Origin: Bathynomus jamesi
Taxonomy: Eukaryota > Arthropoda > Malacostraca > Isopoda > Cirolanidae
Direction: 5' to 3'
Assembly: GCA_023014485.1 (NCBI GenBank)
Contig: JAJOZX010001078.1
Span: forward strand, 348,001 to 412,000
DNA length: 64,000 nt
Part shown: positions 57,998 to 64,000 of the stretch, in pieces
How the letters are laid out: each line of letters opens with the position of its first letter
Position numbering within the stretch: the stretch's first letter is position 1
Notes under the pieces: generated by a model
Database searches by the model: none
The model's input: only the letters and a program-made list of their open reading frames with translations
What the model was told of the DNA's origin: nothing
Program-made: the position numbers and the translations under genes

Positions 57998-59349
57998 TAG
58001 GCCGGGTTGAAAAAGGGTCAAGGTCAAGATTTTGCTTAGGTACATATTGTGAGGTTGATCATTTTGTAATAGTAGTATCCACACCAAAAATCAAGGCTCT
58101 GGGACCTTCGCTACCCCCCCACCCTACCGATACTCACTTTTTTCCATATGAATTTGTATGGAAAATAGGCCGAAAATCGTAAAAATCGACCCTAAATATT
58201 CTTTTTTTTTTGCTTTCGGATGGCCAAAATCGGGTTCCCCGGCACGAATTACATCAGAATAGACCATTCACCAACTTTTTTTGAGATCGGGGAGTAGGGG
58301 GTAGGGTCTTAAATCCGGTGCCGACTCATAGCATCGGATATAAGACCTAATATTACATTATTTTTGTTTTTTTTCTTTCCAGATTCCTATTTAGGTACCT
58401 AGAATGTTAAAAGTTTGTATTAAAATACGTTATTTAATTTTAAAATATCAGTAATAAATGAAATATAGTTAAAATCTTATTAAATTAAATTTTGGCTACT
58501 AGAAAAAGAAGCCACAATACAGCCTTTGGATATCCAGCAAAATTTTCATCTGCCATGACATTTCTACATCAAATCATGATACTAACCTAAAAGATCTTGT
58601 CATATTTGTCATCAATTTTTATGCCCCTGCGTGGTTTCAAATAAAATCACACCCAAAAGCCACTGAGGGTGCGCAAAATTTTTGGTTTATGACAATTCTT
58701 CTTCGAAATTTAGATGTAAAATTCAAGAAAATTATTGAGCCGGTCATAAAAAACAACGCTTGCTTCGCTAATCCTGAAAATATACTCCTGTCAATGGTTT
58801 CTGACGAACGATTACATATTAGAGAGCTAGCAATTCAAAAGATAATTCTTTCCAGAACTGGGTTTCCAGGAGCCAGAAATTTTGAGCTACCAAGATCTAT
58901 AAATTTTCTAGCAAATGATTATATTGATTTGATTAATTGGAATGAGCAGATAATCACTCCTCCACCTCTGCTAAGTAATTTTACCAATGAGCAATTGCTT
59001 CAGATTAGAACTAAACCTCTAGAAATACTAGATTTTCTATATCACAGCCAAAGCGTTGAACGGGGTGTGAACTTAGTAACTAAATCTAGCCAGGAAAGAA
59101 TTGGTTATATTAATCGACATAAATTTATTTTAAATACTTTTAGAGTCTAGAAAAGAACTGCCTACTTTTGAGTGGAAAGGTCAATGGAAGGAATAAAAAA
59201 AAAAAATTAGTTTTAGGTAAACAATTTTATTGAATTTCTCTTAATTTCTAAATTTCTAGCAATAATAGCTAAAAATTTGTATTAAATTTTTTTTTCATGC
59301 ATTTTTGTATTTTTTAATTTTTTTTAATTATGTGTTCAGTGTGTTTTAT
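57998..59349 (+). mobile_element. Unassigned transposon copy, inverted relative to 51072-52295, right end lost
   Basis: Begins TAGGCCGGGTTGAAAAAGG. Text matches the reverse complement of 51072-52295 from its right end inward, up to about 59349, where the second-layer hAT sequence resumes. The terminal 220 bp and TIR of the far end are gone. It keeps more transposase than its partner. Confidence 0.85.
58689..59150 (+). pseudogene. Transposase C-terminus (family of 46447-49590)
   Basis: The + strand reads FMTILLRNLDVKFKKIIEPV, CFANPENILLSMVSDERLHI, RELAIQKIILSRTGF, then NFELPRSINFLANDYIDLIN and LYHSQSVERGVNLVTKSSQE, ending TAG at 59150. Upstream (58500-58690) pieces in other frames give FYAPAWFQIKSHPKATEGAQ. 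This aligns block by block with the C-terminal third of the 46447-49590 protein (WFNVKVKHSWIEGPRHI, SEVILQTLLCS, CHTQSIERVVKMVTEA). The N-terminal two thirds are absent. Confidence 0.85.
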
Positions 59350-59804
59350 TGTGGCAGAGGTTATGCACCGGGGGTGGGGTGTGCTGTTGACAGAGGAAGG
59401 GCACCTTTGCATGATCTCGCCGAGGGCGTCCAAAATGCCAGGGCCGCCACTGACTACAATTACATTGAAAAGCAATTAATATCAATTACAATTAATTTTC
59501 ATAGAAACACCTAATATATAAAGGAAAGGAAAGAAGTCTACCATTAATTTACAACCTTAACTTTATATTTCCATACCCATAGTGTGAATATTATTCTATA
59601 TGAACACATTTAAATCATAGTTCAATTAGCAGTCGGTGTAATATCAGGTGAATTGTTCAATGTCAGTTGGGTTTATTGTCACTGAATGTAATTGATTTAA
59701 ATTAATTACATTTTTAGTTAGTCAATTACAATTACACAGCAATTACTTGAAAAAGTTAAATACAAGAAATTACAAATTACAATTACCCCATGTCTGCTCT
59801 CAAC

Positions 59805-60370
59805 ATAAATTGCTGAAACTTCATACACATTTGGATCATCACAAGACTGTGTCGCGAGCAAGAATCTAGTCCCCTACATCGAAGGTCATGGTCACTATAG
59901 GCAGGGGCATTGATGTTACTCCGATATAGTTCTTCTCTGCTATTGAATTTTCTCAAGATAACCATTTTGTGGCTGTCATAATTTTAATGTAAATTGTAAT
60001 ACTTTGAATTCTGCATCCGATGACATCTTGATCCAAGATTTCTGACTTGAGTGCTTCAAGCTTCGTACTTGCCATGGATTGTTTTTACTATTTTTTCTGT
60101 TGTTCCTTGTTGTTACTGTACCTTAGGAGTTGGGATTTTTCTTGACAACTTTATATATTGCCTTTATCACACTTAAATAACGTATTGATGTCATGTTGCA
60201 ATTTTTTTTCTGCCATCGTCATTTGGTATTTCCTTAGATTTGTGTCATCCACGAAACACGATACAACAGTCTTCAAAATCTGCATCTGGGCATATGTTTG
60301 CAATCATCAGTATAAACAGGAAAGGAGCTTGTCTGCTGTAAATTCCATAAACACATTTATTGAAAGGTTT

Positions 60371-60374
<4 letters not shown>
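59805..60374. other. Non-coding, nothing recognised
   Basis: No repeat ends or coding similarity. Confidence 0.4.

Positions 60375-60419
<45 letters not shown>
60375..60419. repeat. (TA)n microsatellite
   Basis: About 22 TA units at the 5' end of the poly(A)-type repeat copy 2. Confidence 0.95.
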
Positions 60420-60422
<3 letters not shown>

Positions 60423-61114
60423 GCAAGGGGATTCTAAGCTCGTGCTCTTTGTGCTCGTTTGTACGTGCTTGTTCCTGGAGGTTTCACGTGCGCCCTCCCG
60501 GCCCTAGCACCCAACGATGATGGGGCTCGACTAGTGATGTGAGTCGTTTTTTATTGTGTCGTTTTTTTTGTCGTTTTTTTTGTTTAAAACGAAGATAGTC
60601 TGTTTTTTTTGTTTTTTTTGTTTTTTATTGTTTTAAACTTATTCCATATTTTTCTTCCTTTAATCTAATAAGTATATTAGTATTACCTATAATTTACTAT
60701 ACTACCATGCTTATACGGTTATACCTAGTATATGTATATAGTCATCTTTTAGAAAAACTGAATCACACAAAAAGTATATAATAGAAAGGAAAAACAAACC
60801 CTCATTTTTTATATGTATATACCTATATTTTTTAACTAGAACATAAAACATTCTTCCTCATTTCAAACAATATACATAATTGTGATTGGCAAGAGTACCA
60901 GTATATATATTCCAGATCAAAAAAAAAATATTCACCTTTTTTTGAACCTTTTTGTTAACCTAATGTTGGTTAACCTTCATTTCCATGGAAGAATCATCAC
61001 TAGATTGGGTAGAGCATATATGCTAGTTTCAATATCACAGGTACTGGTATAATATCCATAATACTGGTATAAAACAATAGATATAATTGTGATTGGCAAG
61101 AATACCAGTGTATA

Positions 61115-61170
<56 letters not shown>

Positions 61171-62230
61171 CAAATAGAAAAATAAACAAAATATAAATAT
61201 TCATCTCTTTCTTTAACCTTTGTGTTAACCTAATGCTGTTTAACTTTCATTATCTGATTCTATTTCCATTGAAGAATCATTATCACTAGATTGATTAAAG
61301 CAAATAGTTTCAATATCACAGGTACTGGTATTTATTGCAGATTTGGATGTTGACGAAGCCAATGTAGCACCATGTTTTACTTCACTTTCTTGGAATTTTG
61401 CATTTTGGGATATAAATACTAGCTTTGCTGCTCTGTGTGCTTAATTGGTTTCTTTTGGCTGTATGGATATTACTGTATGTGCTAAATGATCTCGGAGGTA
61501 ATGAAAGGGCGAAATAGAGGTGTATGAGTTTGTGTAGGTATATATGTGAGTATGCATGCGTATGTATCTGGAATTCTGGATGTATGCATGTGTATGGGGT
61601 ATACAATAGATATAAATGTGTATATAAGTATTTATGTATATATTGGTATATATGTATATGGGTGTATGTGTATATATATATATATATATATGGATGGTCT
61701 CATGGGGGGGGGGGGAATATGTCATCGCGGGTCTAAAGGATAGTTAAGTGGGAGATTCAAATCCGAGGAATGGATGGGAGAGTCCTGGAAAGGTTGGACA
61801 ATGGGCAGTCAGCTCCCAGCCAGTATTCTCGCAAGTTTAATGGATCTCAAGATACAAGACTTTCAGTGCAAGAAAGAGGCCAGTTTTTTCTGTAAATAGG
61901 CTGAAAAGGACATTCTATACTGGTACCATATGGCCTATTTTATTATTTATTTATTTATTTATTTTTATAATATATCATTGCAAAAGTATACCTTATAATT
62001 AAATTGGCAATATCTATATTAATTATTAAAAAAAACAAAAAAAAACGACAAAAAAAACGGTTTTTTTACATCACTAGGCTCGACCCTGCAGTCCTTGTCA
62101 TCCTTGGTCTTTTTCCACTTCGACTGTCCCCTCCACCCTTTCTTTTTCCTCTGTCTTTCCTCTCACTTTTTCTTTGTTTTTCCGCTGAGATATGCCCTTT
62201 AAATAGAGGCGAATCGGTTCTTCCCGAACT

Positions 62231-62231
<1 letters not shown>
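60420..62231 (+). repeat. Poly(A)-type retro-repeat, copy 2, split by a hAT MITE
   Basis: 60420-60531 and 62085-62231 together match 33857-34127, from CCCGCAAGGGG to TTCCCGAACTAAAA. The tail runs into (TA)n. The gap is a hAT-type insertion with an exact duplication of repeat sequence (GGCTCGAC). Confidence 0.85.
60532..62076. mobile_element. hAT MITE (TAGTGATGT ends)
   Basis: Left TAGTGATGTGAGTCG and right TACATCACTA, with the perfect 8-bp duplication GGCTCGAC (60524-60531, 62077-62084). Subterminal TTTTTTTGTCGTTTTTTTT on the left mirrors AACGACAAAAAAAACGG on the right. 1545 bp, no coding; includes a (TA)n run (61123-61168) and GTATATATGT-rich text. Confidence 0.93.

Positions 62232-62312
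<81 letters not shown>
62232..62312. repeat. (TA)n microsatellite
   Basis: About 40 TA units with one interruption. Confidence 0.95.
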
Positions 62313-62317
<5 letters not shown>

Positions 62318-62765
62318 GGTGTTTCATACCTATAGGGTAAAATAAAAATGAGCTTGGAATTTTAATCCACACGTTTCTCCGTATTCTAAAGAACAAGAAA
62401 ACACGTTTGTGCAAGTTTGAACCAGATCGCGCTGCATTTAGAGGTCCCCAACTTTGACGACTTTTTGTCAGTTCATTTCTCGCCTGCCTGCAGTGAACAC
62501 GGTTTTCTTCGTCACTTGAGCGGTTCGTGTTGTATAGCCTATTGGACAACTATGGAGGTAATTATATATGCTACTAATTATCTCATTTTACTGTGGTATT
62601 GAAATTTATTATTAATATTACATGAAATTAATTAGTCTGTTGCATATTGGACAACTAAGCTGGTAATTATTTATGATACTAATTAATGTAATTTTACTGC
62701 GGTATTGAAATTTATTTAATTAATGAATTGTCAAAGAGAACGTAGTGTACACGTATCAGTTTTAT

Positions 62766-62958
62766 AAATAAAGAAAAGCAGTAACTGGGACTCGAACCAG
62801 TGTCATAGCCGTTTGGCGGCATCGCTCAAGTCGGCGTACACAGCACGCTATCCACTCCCTAGATGGTGTGGATAGTGTGCTGCGTACGCCGACTTGAGCG
62901 ATGCCGCCAAACGGCTATGACACTGGTTCGAGTCCCAGTTACTGCTTTTCTTTATTTA
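62766..62958. repeat. Head-to-head pair of tRNA-like sequences (193-bp palindrome)
   Basis: Arms of about 95 bp (62766-62860, 62864-62958) are inverse copies with about three differences. Each arm, read outward, has a box-A-like GTGGATAGTGTGCTG and a perfect B-box TGGTTCGAGTCCCAG, and ends AGTTACTGCTTTTCTTTATT. It sits in the apparent intron before the exon at 63024. Confidence 0.85.
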
Positions 62959-63023
62959 ATTAATGAAATTAATTACGATGTGAAATTATTTCTGTGGAAT
63001 TATTTAGTTTGTTTTCTTTCCAG

Positions 63024-63849
63024 GTGTCTACCAGAGCGAAAACAGAAGTGTTTCTTATTGGCCAGACGGATGCGAACATCACATCAAGTGGCCTTCCAAC
63101 TCAGTTGCAAGTACTCAAAAAGTACTTTTACCACCAAAAGGAGCAAAAATTTGGACATACTAAATGCCTGAACCTGTGCCTGGATGCCTGTCTCATATTT
63201 TGGGAGAGAGCGAGAATCCCCATGATGCGTCGAGATTCGGCCTTGAGGAAGATGGAATCCCTTCTCAAGGAATACGACCGGCTTGTGAAGCACAAGTCAC
63301 ATAAAGCAGAGTCCTTCCGAGTGAAGGAGGCGATGTTCAAGGAGGCAATAGCGAAGGAGATCATGGACATTGCTCATTCACAGGCTAAGGAAATGATGAA
63401 GAATCAGGAGGACATCCACTTTCTCGACATGCAGCGTGAAGATCCAAATTCCTGCAGCATGGGCCCTGTTGACATGAAGCTTCACTATAAGGAGATTAGG
63501 AAAAGGAAGAGGCTGGACAAGATTAAGGAACAACAGGAGAAGGCCAGGAAGGAACAAGGAGCTGCAGAAGATACGGGGGCTTTAGTGATTTCAACTTCGT
63601 CAGAGACTGACTCAGATGTCGTTGACCCAACCGTGGAAGTTTTTCCATCCTCCTCCAAGGGAAATACCAAGAAGCGACGCAGGAATCTGATCTCACAGGA
63701 TGTGACGACTACCTACGATCGGCTGAATATTTCACCAAAGAGTTCAACTGTTCTCTGACGAAGAGCAGAAGCAGTATTTGCTCAAAACTGTGATGCAGCA
63801 TAGGGCGAAATACCCGAATAAAACCAAGAAGGATTTCATGGACAAATGA
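63024..63849 (+). CDS. Transposon-like N-terminal protein, partly readable
   Basis: The acceptor TTTCTTTCCAG ends at 63023. The frame reads STRAKTEVFLIGQTDANITS, FWERARIPMMRRDSALRKME, KEIMDIAHSQAKEM, MQREDPNSCSMGPVDMKLHY and a charged coiled-coil-like stretch (RKRKRLDKIKEQQEKARKEQ). It meets a TGA at 63756, but a shift of one base before that leads on to LFSDEEQKQYLLKTVMQHRA and TKKDFMDK with a TGA at 63847-63849. An AATAAA follows at about 63919. The WERARIP and DIAH blocks parallel the N-terminal domain of the 46447-49590 protein, and this layout recurs in uncharacterised arthropod proteins I recall. Function unknown; it may be a separate protein or one exon of a transposase. Confidence 0.6.
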
Positions 63850-64000
63850 TTCGCAAGAAGTGGTTATGTTTTTTGTATCTTTGTGAAAATGTGTAGTGAA
63901 ATGGTACTCGTTTGTTGAATAAAAATTCATTGACAGATTTTTGTTTAATTTTTTCCGTTTATGATCTGCCAGAGCATCAAACTGGGGACCCGTAAACTTT

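Larger units (their letters stand above)
52412..59452. mobile_element. hAT-like element, second layer (CAGTGGCGG ends)
   Basis: Left CAGTGGCGGTCCTTGCAT and right ATGCCAGGGCCGCCACTG. Flanks ATTACAAT (52404-52411) and ACTACAAT (59453-59460) match at 7 of 8. Own GC-rich shoulders are short (52412-52481, 57890-57997, about 59350-59452). It carries two further insertions. Confidence 0.82.
52309..59796. mobile_element. Outermost hAT-like element of a nest (CAGGTATGGGGCAATTA ends)
   Basis: Left CAGGTATGGGGCAATTAAGG and right AATTACCCCATGTCTG are inverted. Flanks CTTGCAAC and CTCTCAAC agree at 6 of 8. Its own shoulders (52309-52411, 59453-59796) are made of ATTACAATTAC-like text on both sides. Everything between is later insertion. 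Confidence 0.7.
62315..64000 (+). mobile_element. Probable further TAGG-type transposon, right end outside window
   Basis: A candidate left terminus TAGGGTGTTTCATACC starts right after the (TA)n. It resembles the TAGG(G/C)... termini of 45472-49949 and 51072-52295. It is followed by an AT-rich leader and a coding exon whose protein resembles the N-terminal part of that transposon group. Without the right end the call is tentative. Confidence 0.45.

Noticed and set aside
52309..59796. Repeated inverted segments that might suggest a CRISPR-like or regulatory array
   Set aside because: All explained by nested transposon termini and the inverted pair 51072-52295 / 57998-59349; no evenly spaced direct repeats with unique spacers anywhere in the window.

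Overview
The window is animal nuclear DNA, most likely from an arthropod with a large, repeat-rich genome. The evidence is spliced coding exons with GT-AG introns of 0.3 to 18 kb, a multi-Tudor (piRNA-pathway type) gene, many hAT and Tc1/mariner elements, L2-like and I-like LINEs, SINEs derived from 5S rRNA and tRNA, and many (TA)n and (CA)n tracts. I see no bacterial-style gene order and cannot name the species.

One host gene can be read. It is on the + strand and its exons lie at 3666-3785, 13370-13499, 21941-23346, 24302-24460, 42880-43054 and 43382-43557. All exon phases match across the junctions, and the joined protein reads continuously through three extended Tudor domains. Two single-base frameshifts inside the big third exon cancel each other. 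The gene probably continues beyond 43557, but I found no later exon.

Almost everything else is mobile DNA in the introns and 3' flank. 1-3147: L2-like LINE with a TA-flanked MITE in its endonuclease. 7437-12678: nested hAT-type elements plus a fold-back DD41D mariner. 13894-17900: a composite with Tc1, Tigger and mariner pieces. 18292-21866: MITEs and a fold-back mariner. 23555-24150: SINEs. 24674-25170: hAT MITE. 25196-31545: GC-rich I-group LINE with gag, endonuclease, RT and RNase H. 31575-34690: SINE, a third DD41D fold-back, MITE, a poly(A)-tailed repeat and a long palindrome. 35199-42404: a 7.2-kb transposon with about 540-bp inverted terminal repeats and an unassigned DDE-like transposase. 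44030-45170: an unassigned transposon-like protein.

Downstream, 45472-49949, 51072-52295, 57998-59349 and 62315-64000 appear to belong to one unassigned transposon group. Its members share related proteins or TAGG-type termini, and two of them show 8-bp target duplications. The 52309-59796 block is a nest, four insertions deep, of hAT-type elements with a LINE at the core. Every transposon coding region seen carries frameshifts, stops or deletions, so they look inactive, apart from the gene at the right edge, which has a single frameshift and is cut off by the window.
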